This document shows positions 24,307 to 32,685 of a stretch of 64,000 bases of DNA, piece by piece. The stretch comes from Verrucomicrobiota bacterium (GTDB lineage: Bacteria > Verrucomicrobiota > Verrucomicrobiia > CAIQCK01). The stretch covers positions 310,001 to 374,000 of the forward strand of contig JACRQF010000009.1 of assembly GCA_016222825.1 (NCBI GenBank). Direction: 5' to 3'. Under the pieces are notes generated by a model. It saw only the letters and a list, made by a program, of their open reading frames with translations, made no database searches and was not told the DNA's origin. A program made the position numbers and the translations under genes. The first letter of the stretch is position 1, and each line of letters begins with the position of its first letter.

Positions 24307-26775
24307 ATGAACGCCGAGAGTGTCTTTCCTGTCCTTTGTGAACTGCTGCTGAAAAGCGGCATCATCCTGACGCTGGCCGCGCTGATGATCGGTCTCTGGC
24401 GTGGCGCATCTGCGGCGTCGCGGCACCTGGTATGGCTGCTTGCTTTGGCGGCGCTGCTCGCGCTGCCGTTGACGAAGATGGCCGCTCCGTTGTGGACTGT
24501 GGAACTCGGCGCGACGACGACGCGAACGGTTGTGCCGCCGACACCGGTAACAGCGACGCCTGTGGTTTCAGCTTCGACAATACCGGTTGTCGTTCCGACA
24601 GCGTCTTGGAGCCTTCCTCCGTGGCGCACGGTGGTGGTGTTCGCCTGGCTGGTTGGTGTGACGGCGGTTCTTGGCCATCGTCTGGCAGTCGGCTTGCGAT
24701 TGCGGCGGCTTCGACGGCAAAGCGCGCCGCTAGCCGGCGAGCCGGCGCAATCAGTAGCGCGCTTGGTGGCAGCCGAATGTGGGTTGGCCGACAGGTTTGA
24801 ACTGCGACTCGCCCCGACGTGCCGCGTGCCACTGGCGTGGGGCGTTTGGCGGCCGGTGGTGTTGTTGCCCGACGCGGCGCTCGCGTGGCCCGAACATCGG
24901 CTCGCGGCGGCGCTGTGTCACGAGTTCAGCCACATCCGGCGGCGGGATTGTCTTGCGCGGTTGTTGGCACAGACAGCGTGCGCTCTCTACTGGATGAATC
25001 CGCTGGTCTGGCTGGCGGCGCGGCGGTTGCGCGTGGCGCAGGAGCAAGCGTGCGACGATCTGGTGCTTCGCAGCGGCGCGAGCGCTTCGGATTACGCGGA
25101 CTTGCTGGTGGAAACGGTGCGCGTTCTCGGCGGCCATCGTCTATCCGCACGGCACGCGCTGGCGATGGCGCAGCCGTCCACACTGGAGGAACGCGTGCGG
25201 GCCATCGTGGACGAGCGACGCAATCGCGCACCGCTGGGCCGTGGCGCGTTGGCGGCAGGGATGGCGGCAGCGGTAGCAGTGATTGCAACGAGCGCGCTGG
25301 CACAGATCGGGGACAAACCGGATCCCAAGGGGCCACAGATCGTCATCGAGGCGAAGTTCGTGGAGATAACCGAGGACGCCGCGAATCAAGCAGGGGTGAA
25401 GTGGCTGCTCGGCAAGCCGGAAGCCGGCGTGTCGGCGGTAGTGACCCAGCAGCAGTTTGACAGCATCTTCAAGGTGCTAAGCAACGGGGCGGGTGTGGAT
25501 GTGCTCGCGACACCGCGCGTGACGACGTTGCCGAAACAGCGCGCCACCATCCAAATCGTCCGGGAGTTTGTCTATCCCACGGAATGGGAGAAGGACAAGA
25601 AGCCCGGCACGTGGAAACCAAAGGCGTTCGAGACGAAGAATGTTGGCACCATGCTCGGGGTCGAAGCTGCAATCACGAATGACGGCACGCTCGATCTGGA
25701 TGTCGAGCCGGAGGTTGTGGAATTTCTCGGCTTCATTGATCTCGACTCCAGCAAAAAGAAACTGCTCCCCAGCGCTGGCACAATGCCTGCCGGTCATCGC
25801 ACGCAACCGGTCTTCTCCACACGGAAGATCAAGAGCCGTATAACGATAGAGCCGGGGACGACGGTGATCCTCGGCGGGATGGCTCGTGAAGATTCACGGG
25901 GCCCAGACAAACCGGTGGAGAAACCCAAGACCGGCAAAACAGAGCGGCATCTCGTTGTGTTCGTGACGGCGAAAATCATCAAGCCTGTGGTCACTGAGAA
26001 ATCGGTCACGATCAATATGACTTCCGATTCGCAGACATACGACAAGTCCACCGGCGTCTTGACGGCGAGCGGCAACGTGAGGATCGAGACACCGCAAGCC
26101 GTGATTCAAGCGGACAAGGTAGTGATCAACCCGAAGCCAAGCGCATCGGACGCTCCGTCGGGCGCCGCGCTGAAGGCTGCGAAGATCATGGTGCCGCACG
26201 TGGAGTTTCAGGAAGCGTCGCTGGCAGACGTGGCAGGGTTCCTGACATTCAAGAGCCGCGAACTCGATCCCGACAAGAAAGGCATCAACATCATCGTTCA
26301 TGCGCCGAAGGAGGCGCAGGCCGCCAAGATCACGCTCAATCTCCGCAACGTTCCGTTGCTCGACGCGGTCCGATACGCGTCGAACGTCGCCGGTTTGAAG
26401 ATGACCACGACAGAAAACGCCCTGATGTTGGGTCCTGCTCAAGAGTTAGCAGCCGGGACGCCCCGCCCCATCGCACCAACGGGTGCTGCTGCTGAGAAGG
26501 CAAAGCGGATCGTGATGCCGAGCATGGAGTTTGTGGAGGCGCCCTTGTCGGCCGTCGCAGAGTTCCTGGCAGCCAAGAGCCGCGAGCTTGATCCGGAAAA
26601 GGTCGGTGTAAACATCATCCTTCAAACCCCGTCTGGCGCGAAGCCGCCGGCGATCACGCTTGCGTTGCGCAACATCCCGCTGCTGGAGGCGCTGAGTTAC
26701 ATCGCGCAAATCGCGAACATGGACCTCACGGCGGATGGTCACGCGCTGCGGCTGGAGCCGAAGACCGCCAAGTAA
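24307..26775 (+). CDS. M56 (BlaR1-type) protease fused to secretin-like, LptA-like and two STN-like domains
   Basis: The product has 822 residues from the ATG at 24307, behind a strong site (taggaggaattcc). Residues 1-310: membrane protease part with hydrophobic segments at about 12-30, 40-57 and 105-125, and the zinc motif HEFSH at 205-209. A further membrane span lies at about 312-334. Residues 344-558 then read like the core of a type II/III secretin: I-V-I-E-A-K-F-V-E-I, V-L-A-T-P-R-V-T-T-L, E-P-G-T-T-V-I-L-G-G-M. An LptA/OstA-like stretch follows near 565-610 (L-T-A-S-G-N-V-R-I-E-T). Two homologous STN-like units come last (near 627-705 and 735-820), each starting with a V-E-F-Q/V-E-A-L-A-V-A-F-L pattern. 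The usual penicillin-sensor domain of BlaR1 is absent. It probably senses an envelope signal and inactivates the BlaI-type repressor. Confidence 0.85.
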   Translation: MNAESVFPVLCELLLKSGIILTLAALMIGLWRGASAASRHLVWLLALAALLALPLTKMAAPLWTVELGATTTRTVVPPTPVTATPVVSASTIPVVVPTASWSLPPWRTVVVFAWLVGVTAVLGHRLAVGLRLRRLRRQSAPLAGEPAQSVARLVAAECGLADRFELRLAPTCRVPLAWGVWRPVVLLPDAALAWPEHRLAAALCHEFSHIRRRDCLARLLAQTACALYWMNPLVWLAARRLRVAQEQACDDLVLRSGASASDYADLLVETVRVLGGHRLSARHALAMAQPSTLEERVRAIVDERRNRAPLGRGALAAGMAAAVAVIATSALAQIGDKPDPKGPQIVIEAKFVEITEDAANQAGVKWLLGKPEAGVSAVVTQQQFDSIFKVLSNGAGVDVLATPRVTTLPKQRATIQIVREFVYPTEWEKDKKPGTWKPKAFETKNVGTMLGVEAAITNDGTLDLDVEPEVVEFLGFIDLDSSKKKLLPSAGTMPAGHRTQPVFSTRKIKSRITIEPGTTVILGGMAREDSRGPDKPVEKPKTGKTERHLVVFVTAKIIKPVVTEKSVTINMTSDSQTYDKSTGVLTASGNVRIETPQAVIQADKVVINPKPSASDAPSGAALKAAKIMVPHVEFQEASLADVAGFLTFKSRELDPDKKGINIIVHAPKEAQAAKITLNLRNVPLLDAVRYASNVAGLKMTTTENALMLGPAQELAAGTPRPIAPTGAAAEKAKRIVMPSMEFVEAPLSAVAEFLAAKSRELDPEKVGVNIILQTPSGAKPPAITLALRNIPLLEALSYIAQIANMDLTADGHALRLEPKTAK

Positions 26776-27009
26776 GCGCACTTCCCGCCATTGCCGCAAC
26801 CAGCGCGAAAAGGTTGCCGGCGTGTGAGCTTGCATTTTTCGCCGAACGGAGTAGAACGGCACCCAACGCGGTCTGCCAAAGCCGAAAATGAACTTCGAGA
26901 TTCGGAATCTGCGTTCTCAGCGTGTCCGCGCGTCCGTGCGTGGGCGGAACCGTAACAATTGCGACTTCTGCCGTAAGAGCTGCGACACTGGCCACTCCGG
27001 TGATGGCTA

Positions 27010-27015
27010 TATAAT
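27010..27015 (+). promoter_or_regulatory. Candidate -10 box (TATAAT)
   Basis: A perfect TATAAT lies 54 bp before the ATG of the amidohydrolase gene, in an otherwise featureless 294-bp gap after the M56 gene. No good -35 is found at 16-18 bp, so this rests on the -10 alone. Confidence 0.4.
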
Positions 27016-27069
27016 GCGCTCGGCAAGTTCAGAACGGACGGCGGAATAGACCGCACGTCCGGAACTAAA

Positions 27070-27861
27070 ATGAATCACGAAATCTGGGACGTGCATACGC
27101 ACCTCGCCGGCGTGCCGGGCAAGACGCCGGAGGAGAAGCTGGGGCGTCTTCTCGAGTATGCCGATCGCGTCGGCATCGCGCGGCTGTGCGTCATGATGGG
27201 GATGACGTGGAACTACGACCCGACGCCGGAGTTCATGCGCAAATCCAACGATGAGGTGCTCCAAGCTATTCGCAAGTTCCCCGACCGCGCTTTCGGCTTC
27301 GTCTATCTGAACCCGAAGCAAACGCAGGCCAGCCTCGACGAACTCAACCGTTGCGTCCGCGACGGCCCCATGGTCGGCGTGAAGCTCTGGTGCGCACTCC
27401 ACTGTAATGATCCGCTGCTCGACCAGATTATCGCTCGCGCCGCGGAGTTGAAGGCCCCCGTAACCCAACACTGCTGGATCAAAATCACCGGCAATCTTCC
27501 CGGTGAATCCACGCCGATGGACATGGCGGAACTGGCTGCGCGACATCCGAAAGCCACGCTCATCTGCGCCCACACCGGCGGCGATTGGGAGCGCGGTATC
27601 CGCGCCATTCGGCCGCACGCGAACATCTATGCCGACATCAACGGCGGCGACCCGACGGCCGGCTTCACCGAGATGGCCGTGCGCGAGCTTGGCGCCGAGC
27701 GCGTCCTCTACGGCAGCGACGCCGGCGGACGCAGCTTCGCGTCGCAGCTCGCGAAAGTCCACGGCGCGGAGCTTCCGGACGCCGCCAAGCGGCTCATCTT
27801 CGCTGGGAACCTCAAGCGCCTGCTGCGGCCGATTCTGAGCGCGAAAGGAATCAAGATATGA
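27070..27861 (+). CDS. Amidohydrolase 2-type TIM-barrel hydrolase
   Basis: The product has 263 residues. The metal-binding start of the amidohydrolase barrel is D-V-H-T-H-L (residues 8-13). Later barrel strands are A-F-G-F-V-Y-L-N-P, M-V-G-V-K-L-W, V-T-Q-H-C-W (third His), L-I-C-A-H-T-G-G-D-W (fourth His) and V-L-Y-G-S-D-A-G-G (metal/catalytic Asp). This is the pattern of the ACMSD/amidohydrolase-2 family, which performs decarboxylation or hydrolysis of small ring acids; the substrate is unknown. No leader is seen, so it is cytoplasmic. Its stop overlaps the ATG of the next gene (ATGA), so the two products probably act together. Confidence 0.8.
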   Translation: MNHEIWDVHTHLAGVPGKTPEEKLGRLLEYADRVGIARLCVMMGMTWNYDPTPEFMRKSNDEVLQAIRKFPDRAFGFVYLNPKQTQASLDELNRCVRDGPMVGVKLWCALHCNDPLLDQIIARAAELKAPVTQHCWIKITGNLPGESTPMDMAELAARHPKATLICAHTGGDWERGIRAIRPHANIYADINGGDPTAGFTEMAVRELGAERVLYGSDAGGRSFASQLAKVHGAELPDAAKRLIFAGNLKRLLRPILSAKGIKI

Positions 27862-28832
27862 GGAACGCTCCTGCCGCCACCTTGCCGGCTGAAGCCGGGA
27901 CACCGAACCACGGAAGTCCCGCGCGTTCGGCTGCAGGGTTTGGAGTCCCGGCATTAGCCGGTTCCGCCTGCGCTCTCGACCGGCGCGTTTTCCTCAGAAT
28001 TGCCGTGGCCACTGCCGGCGTGGCATCACTCGACAGTGTTGCGGTAGCTGCAGAGACTGCCCCGGCCGTTTTGATAGACACCAACGTCTATCTCTCGCGC
28101 TGGCCGCTGCGCCGGCTGCCGTGTGACGAAACCGCCGCGCTCGCCGCCAAGCTCCGCGCCAACGGCGTCACGCAAGCATGGGCGAGCAGCTTCGATGGAC
28201 TTCTGCACCGCGACATCGGCACGGTGAACATGCGGCTCGCCGACGAGTGCCGCCGCCATGGCGACGGCCTGCTCATTCCATTCGGCTCGGTGAACCCGAA
28301 GCTGCCCGATTGGGAGGACGACCTGCGCCGCTGTGCCGAGGAACACCGCATGCCCGGCATTCGACTCCACCCGAACTACCACGGCTACAAACTCGACGCC
28401 CCCGACTTCTCGAAGCTCCTGCGGCTCGCGACGGAGCGCGGACTGGTGGTGCAGCTCGCGGCGATCATGGAGGATCGGCGCATGATGCACCCGCATCTGC
28501 AAGTTGAGCCGACGGACCTTAAGCCGCTGGCCGATGTAGTGAAGAAGACTCCGGGGCTTCGGTTGGAACTGCTCAATTTGAAAGGACACCTGTCGCCTGA
28601 TCTCTTGAAAGCAGGCGACGTGCGCATGGAAATCGCCATGATTGAAGGTGTGGGCGGCGTCAGCACGTTGTTGTCGCAAGTGCCTGCCGACCGCGTCCTG
28701 TTCGGTTCCCACGCGCCACTGTTCTATTTCGAGTCTGCTTTGCTGAAGCTGAAGGAATCGCCATTAACCGAAGATCAACTGCGAGCCATCCGCTGCGACA
28801 ACGCGCGGCGCCTGCTCGCGAAGAAGAGTTAG
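27858..28832 (+). CDS. Amidohydrolase-like protein with Tat leader behind a repeat-derived N-terminus
   Basis: The product has 324 residues, with its ATG overlapping the previous stop by 4 bp. Residues 1-35 (with P-A-E-A-G-T-P-N-H-G-S-P and F-G-V-P-A-L-A-G) are encoded by an imperfect inverted repeat. A twin-arginine leader follows at about 36-66 (R-R-V-F-L-R-I-A-V-A-T-A-G-V-A), then the barrel: I-D-T-N-V-Y-L-S-R, F-G-S-V-N-P-K, G-I-R-L-H-P-N-Y-H-G-Y, V-L-F-G-S-H-A-P. The first metal motif is D-T-N-V rather than D-x-H-x-H, so at least one ligand of the classical site is missing. It may be an export-targeted relative or partner of the preceding enzyme. Confidence 0.7.
   Translation: MRNAPAATLPAEAGTPNHGSPARSAAGFGVPALAGSACALDRRVFLRIAVATAGVASLDSVAVAAETAPAVLIDTNVYLSRWPLRRLPCDETAALAAKLRANGVTQAWASSFDGLLHRDIGTVNMRLADECRRHGDGLLIPFGSVNPKLPDWEDDLRRCAEEHRMPGIRLHPNYHGYKLDAPDFSKLLRLATERGLVVQLAAIMEDRRMMHPHLQVEPTDLKPLADVVKKTPGLRLELLNLKGHLSPDLLKAGDVRMEIAMIEGVGGVSTLLSQVPADRVLFGSHAPLFYFESALLKLKESPLTEDQLRAIRCDNARRLLAKKS
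27882..27965. repeat. Imperfect inverted repeat within the amidohydrolase-like leader
   Basis: The arms 27882-27908 (ttgccggctgaagccgggac and on) and 27938-27965 (gtttggagtcccggcattag and on) are complementary apart from a few positions, around a 29-bp centre. The element is read in frame upstream of the Tat signal. It has the shape of an interspersed palindromic element. Confidence 0.75.
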
Positions 28833-28850
28833 CCAAACGAGGAGTCATCT

Positions 28851-30170
28851 ATGAACACAGATCATCCGTCCGTTTCACGCCGGGAATTCATCGCCGCCAC
28901 GTCGGCCGCCATGCTTGCCGCCAATGTCCCCTCCGCCAAATCCGCCGATGCGTCCAAGCTGGCGCTCAACGGCGGCGAAAAGGCCGTCAAGAAGATGCCG
29001 CCCTCGGTCAAGCGTTGGGGCGATCTCGAACGCGAGCGGCTCAACGCCATGCTCGAACAGGACACGCTCTTCTACTGGAAAGGCCCGCAGACGACGCTGG
29101 CGTTGGAGCGGTTCAAGAAAATCTATCCGTTCAAATACGCCCACACCTGCTCGTCCGGCACGGCGGCGCTCCACATCGCCGTCATCGCGGCGGGCATCGG
29201 ACCGGGCGACGAGGTCATTACCTCGCCCATCACCGACATCGGCACCGTCATTGGCGTCATCTACCAGCAGGGCGTGCCCGTGTTCGCTGATCTCGGCGCG
29301 ACCACCTACACTCTCGACCCCGCCGACGTCGAGCGGCGCATCACGCCGAAGACCAAGGCCATCATCGCCGTGCATCTTTGCGGCAACCCCAGCGACATGA
29401 ACGCTCTGAAGGCCATCGCCGACAAACACAAGCTGATCCTGATCGAGGACTGCTGCCAGGCGTGGGGCGCGAAGTTCCGCGGCCAGCCCATCGGCACCGT
29501 CGGCCATATTGCCTGTTGGTCGCTCCAGCAAACCAAGCACATCACCTGCGGCGACGGCGGCGTGGTGGCCTCCAACGATGAGCGGTTCGGCCCGCTGCTC
29601 CAGCGATGCGGTGACAAGGGCGCCGACCGGCTCAAGCTCGGCGGCTTCCAGATGTTCGCGACCAACTACCGCATGAACGAGTCGTCTGCAGCCATCCTCG
29701 CTGCACAATTGGACCGGCTCGAAGGCGTCGCCAGCAAACGCGCCAAGCTTGGCAACCTGCTGACGGAGAAGATCGCCGGCGTCCCCGGCATCCTGCCGCA
29801 CCAGGTGCATCCCGAAGACCGGTGCGTCTATTGGTTCTACTTCATGCGCTTCAAGACGGAGGCGTTCCGCTGCAAGCGGGCCGAGTTCGTCAAGGCGCTC
29901 GCCGCCGAGGGCGTCTCCTGCTCCGCCGGCTACATCTCGGTGCCGCTGCATCGCGAGCCGGTCTTCCAGAAACACGGGTTCTTCGCCGGCCACTGGCCCG
30001 TGCGAGAGATGGGCCTGACGACGATGGACTTCACGAAGCACCAAACGCCCGAAGTCGAAGCCATCCTCCAGAACGGCATCCGCTTCACGATCCACGAAGG
30101 CATGACCGAAGAATACATCCTTGGTGCAGCCGAAGCGGTGCGAAAGGTGGCGAAGCACTACGCGGCGTAA
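28851..30170 (+). CDS. DegT/DnrJ/EryC1-type PLP protein with Tat leader
   Basis: The product has 439 residues. The start carries a twin-arginine leader (V-S-R-R-E-F-I-A-A-T-S-A-A-M-L-A-A). The remainder is a full DegT/StrS-type sugar aminotransferase fold: C-S-S-G-T-A-A-L-H-I-A-V-I-A, E-V-I-T-S-P-I-T-D-I, I-L-I-E-D-C-C-Q-A-W-G-A and the PLP lysine K229 in S-L-Q-Q-T-K-H-I-T-C-G-D-G-G. The catalytic residues look intact. Members usually act in the cytoplasm on nucleotide-linked ketosugars; export by Tat would mean folding with PLP before transport. The function is inferred to be amino-sugar or oxidoreductase-like, with no known substrate. It is 18 bp after the previous gene. Confidence 0.85.
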   Translation: MNTDHPSVSRREFIAATSAAMLAANVPSAKSADASKLALNGGEKAVKKMPPSVKRWGDLERERLNAMLEQDTLFYWKGPQTTLALERFKKIYPFKYAHTCSSGTAALHIAVIAAGIGPGDEVITSPITDIGTVIGVIYQQGVPVFADLGATTYTLDPADVERRITPKTKAIIAVHLCGNPSDMNALKAIADKHKLILIEDCCQAWGAKFRGQPIGTVGHIACWSLQQTKHITCGDGGVVASNDERFGPLLQRCGDKGADRLKLGGFQMFATNYRMNESSAAILAAQLDRLEGVASKRAKLGNLLTEKIAGVPGILPHQVHPEDRCVYWFYFMRFKTEAFRCKRAEFVKALAAEGVSCSAGYISVPLHREPVFQKHGFFAGHWPVREMGLTTMDFTKHQTPEVEAILQNGIRFTIHEGMTEEYILGAAEAVRKVAKHYAA

Positions 30171-30194
30171 GACGTGGAAAACAACCGATCTGGC

Positions 30195-30512
30195 TCAAGC
30201 CCAGCGCAACTCGCGATAGTCACCGGGCTTCATCGCTTGCACGGTTGCGGCTACTTCGGCTGTGTGGTTGCGGATTTCCAGCCAGTTGGTGGTCGGCAGG
30301 ACAAGGATGGCCAGCCGCCGATTGGCGAGGTTCTGCTGGTATTGCAGATTCTTGTCCGTAGTGATGAAGACATCAAACTCCGTTTCCGCAGTTTGGAGCA
30401 GGTCGCCGTTCTTCAGCCTCGCCCAGCCCGCCTCGAATGCGGTGACGACCTCATGCGACGCGAGCGCGGCACACAAGGGGACCGGGGTTCCCTGGTCAAA
30501 GAGAATGCGCAT
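30195..30512 (-). CDS. DUF5615-type PIN-like toxin
   Basis: The product has 105 residues. It opens with M-R-I-L-F-D-Q-G-T-P-V-P-L, the short PIN-like strand with an acidic residue, and continues with D-V-F-I-T-T-D-K-N-L-Q-Y-Q, typical of DUF5615 proteins. These are predicted ribonuclease-like toxins. Its partner is the DUF433 gene just upstream (12 bp gap). The pair lies convergent to the DegT gene. Confidence 0.75.
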   Translation of the reverse strand: MRILFDQGTPVPLCAALASHEVVTAFEAGWARLKNGDLLQTAETEFDVFITTDKNLQYQQNLANRRLAILVLPTTNWLEIRNHTAEVAATVQAMKPGDYRELRWA

Positions 30513-30524
30513 GGGCCACCCGAC

Positions 30525-30749
30525 TCAGGCGACGACTTCGGCGAGCGACGATTCGGCAAACTTCAGCACCGCCAGCGCCTGTTCGCGGGTCACGCCGGGA
30601 AACCATTCGAGGAACTGCTCCAGCGTGGCACCACCTTCGATGTTCTCAAACAGCGCCCGCACCGGCACGCGCGTGCCCTTGAACACCCACGCGCCGCTCA
30701 CCTTGCCCGGCACGCGTTCTACAACGGAGCATTGCGTCCAATCCATCAT
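30525..30749 (-). CDS. DUF433 antitoxin-like protein
   Basis: The product has 74 residues if started at the ATG at 30749 (an adjacent ATG at 30746 is equivalent; the frame extends further upstream without support). The family motif G-T-R-V-P-V-R-A-L-F-E-N-I-E-G-G-A-T-L is clear: a small helix-turn-helix fold found with DUF5615 toxins. It probably binds its own promoter and neutralises the downstream partner. Confidence 0.75.
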   Translation of the reverse strand: MMDWTQCSVVERVPGKVSGAWVFKGTRVPVRALFENIEGGATLEQFLEWFPGVTREQALAVLKFAESSLAEVVA

Positions 30750-30799
30750 CCGTGGCACAATATCCCTGCGGAAGCAGCCCTGCAAGAGTGAAGACTGCC

Positions 30800-31213
30800 A
30801 TGGTCGCCTTTCCTAAACGACATCGATGGGTATTGCCAGCGGCTGCGTTTGCCTTCGCGGTAGCGTTGACATGGTTCTATCCACTTATCACGGTTTACTC
30901 GTATGAAAGCTCAGACAGGGGAATGGCCAATACCGAGGTTCCAGAGAAAGGGCGAACCTTGTGCCTCGTCCAGCGTGAGTTTGAGGACTATAAACGTCGG
31001 ACCAGGAAAACGTCGGTTTGCTTGATGAGGACTTCGAAGCGAGACTGGGTTAATCCTTGGCTGTGGTTTGACAACTTCACTAATCCAAGGTGGGCGATTC
31101 CGTATATGGAGCCGTCACGCAAGCCGAAGCCTTACTACTTGATCAAAATGCGCAAAGACCCCGACAAAGAAACCCCACCCGGCGGTGAGGAGACAAGTCC
31201 GCCGACGCGATAA
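30800..31213 (+). CDS. Hypothetical single-span membrane protein, atypical composition
   Basis: The product has 137 residues from the ATG at 30800. One hydrophobic segment at about residues 10-32 (V-L-P-A-A-A-F-A-F-A-V-A-L-T-W-F) follows a basic start. The rest is charged, with Trp and Tyr near the C-terminus (W-V-N-P-W-L-W-F-D-N-F). I do not recognise the family. By eye the gene is poorer in GC than both neighbours, suggesting foreign origin. It is divergent from the DUF433/DUF5615 pair. Confidence 0.5.
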   Translation: MVAFPKRHRWVLPAAAFAFAVALTWFYPLITVYSYESSDRGMANTEVPEKGRTLCLVQREFEDYKRRTRKTSVCLMRTSKRDWVNPWLWFDNFTNPRWAIPYMEPSRKPKPYYLIKMRKDPDKETPPGGEETSPPTR

Positions 31214-31229
31214 CGAATGATCTAATCTT

Positions 31230-32684
31230 ATGAAAACACTAAACGAACCCTATGATCACACTACGTTCACGCGCCGGCAATTTCTCCAACGCTCCACAGC
31301 AGTAGCGATCGCTGCATGGCCGATGCTGGTAAGCGCGCGAACCTTCGGCGCGAATGATGAAATCCGCGTCGCCATCGTCGGCTGCGGCGGGCGCGGCGGG
31401 GCGCACATCGCTGGCCACGGCAGCCAGAAGGGCGTGCGCATCGTCGCTGTTTGCGACCCGGACCGCCAACGGCTGAAGGCAGCGGCAGATGGAATCGAGA
31501 AGCGGTTCAAGTATCGGCCTGACGAGGTGGTGGATGTCCGGCGGCTGATGGAGCGGAAGGACATTGACGCGTTCTCGGTGGCGACGATGCAGTATTGGCA
31601 TTCGCTGCCAGTCATCTGGGCGTGCGAGACGGGGCGCGACGTGTATGTCGAGAAACCGCTCGCGCATTTCATCTGGGAGGGCCGGCAGATGGTCAACGCC
31701 GCGCGCAAATACAACCGGCTCGTGCAGGTCGGCACGCAGGCCCGCTCGCGCGACACCGACCGGCAGTGCTACGAGTTCCTCCGCTCCGGACAGCTCGGCA
31801 AGATCAAATACATCGTCTGTTGCGCCAACAAGCCGCGCAAGTCCATCGGCAAGCGCACCGAGCCGCTGCCGATCCCCGACTACGTTGACTACGAGCTGTG
31901 GTGCGGCCCGGCGCGCAAGGAGCCGATCTACCGCGACAAGCTCCAATACGATTGCAGCTTCATCTGGAACACCGGCGATGGCGAGTCGTGCAACCAGGGT
32001 GTCCACGAGCTGGACATGGCGCGCTGGGTTCTCGGCGAGACCGGCCTGCCGAAGCGGATGATGAGCATCGGCGGGCGGTTCGTGTTCAACGACGTTGGCG
32101 AAGTGCCGAACACGCAGATTTGCTACTACGACTACTCCGTGCCGGTCATCTACGAAGTTCACAACCTGCTCGCGTCGAAGGACTCGAAGGACGCACCGAA
32201 CTACCGCGGCGTGAAGACCGACACCCTCGTGCAGTGCGAAGGCGGCCACGTGTTGATGCACGCCGGGGCGGTGTTCGACAACGACGGCAAGTCGATCAAG
32301 AAGTTCACCGGCGGCGAGAGGCACTTCGAGAACTTCATCGCAGCGATGCGCAGCGGCAAACGCGAAGACCTTCACTGCGAGGTGGCCGTAGGGCACACCT
32401 CCACGAACATCTGCCACGCCGGCAACGTCTCCTACCGCCTCGGCCGCAAAGCCGGCGCCGCGGAGATGCGCGCGCAGATCGGCAACCTGCCGCTGTTCCA
32501 GGAGACGCTCGACCGTTACCTCGCACACATCAAGGCCCACGACGTGGAGCCGGGCGAGTCGCTGCTCGGCCCGTGGCTCGAATGGGATGAGGCGAACGAG
32601 CGGTTCAAGGACAACGCGAAGGCCAACGAACTCGTCCGCGGTTTCTACCGCAAGCCGTTCGACGTGCCGGAAGTGAAGGTGTGA
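31230..32684 (+). CDS. Gfo/Idh/MocA-family oxidoreductase with Tat leader
   Basis: The product has 484 residues. A Tat leader (F-T-R-R-Q-F-L-Q-R-S) ends near residue 40. The dinucleotide-binding motif V-A-I-V-G-C-G-G-R-G-G follows, then V-A-V-C-D-P-D and the family signature V-E-K-P-L-A-H near residue 146. The C-terminal alpha/beta domain is complete. These proteins oxidise or isomerise sugars and inositols with NAD(P), which travels bound to the protein. Tat export of such enzymes is common in PVC bacteria. The start of the next gene is convergent and only 1 bp away. Confidence 0.85.
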   Translation: MKTLNEPYDHTTFTRRQFLQRSTAVAIAAWPMLVSARTFGANDEIRVAIVGCGGRGGAHIAGHGSQKGVRIVAVCDPDRQRLKAAADGIEKRFKYRPDEVVDVRRLMERKDIDAFSVATMQYWHSLPVIWACETGRDVYVEKPLAHFIWEGRQMVNAARKYNRLVQVGTQARSRDTDRQCYEFLRSGQLGKIKYIVCCANKPRKSIGKRTEPLPIPDYVDYELWCGPARKEPIYRDKLQYDCSFIWNTGDGESCNQGVHELDMARWVLGETGLPKRMMSIGGRFVFNDVGEVPNTQICYYDYSVPVIYEVHNLLASKDSKDAPNYRGVKTDTLVQCEGGHVLMHAGAVFDNDGKSIKKFTGGERHFENFIAAMRSGKREDLHCEVAVGHTSTNICHAGNVSYRLGRKAGAAEMRAQIGNLPLFQETLDRYLAHIKAHDVEPGESLLGPWLEWDEANERFKDNAKANELVRGFYRKPFDVPEVKV

Positions 32685-32685
32685 G

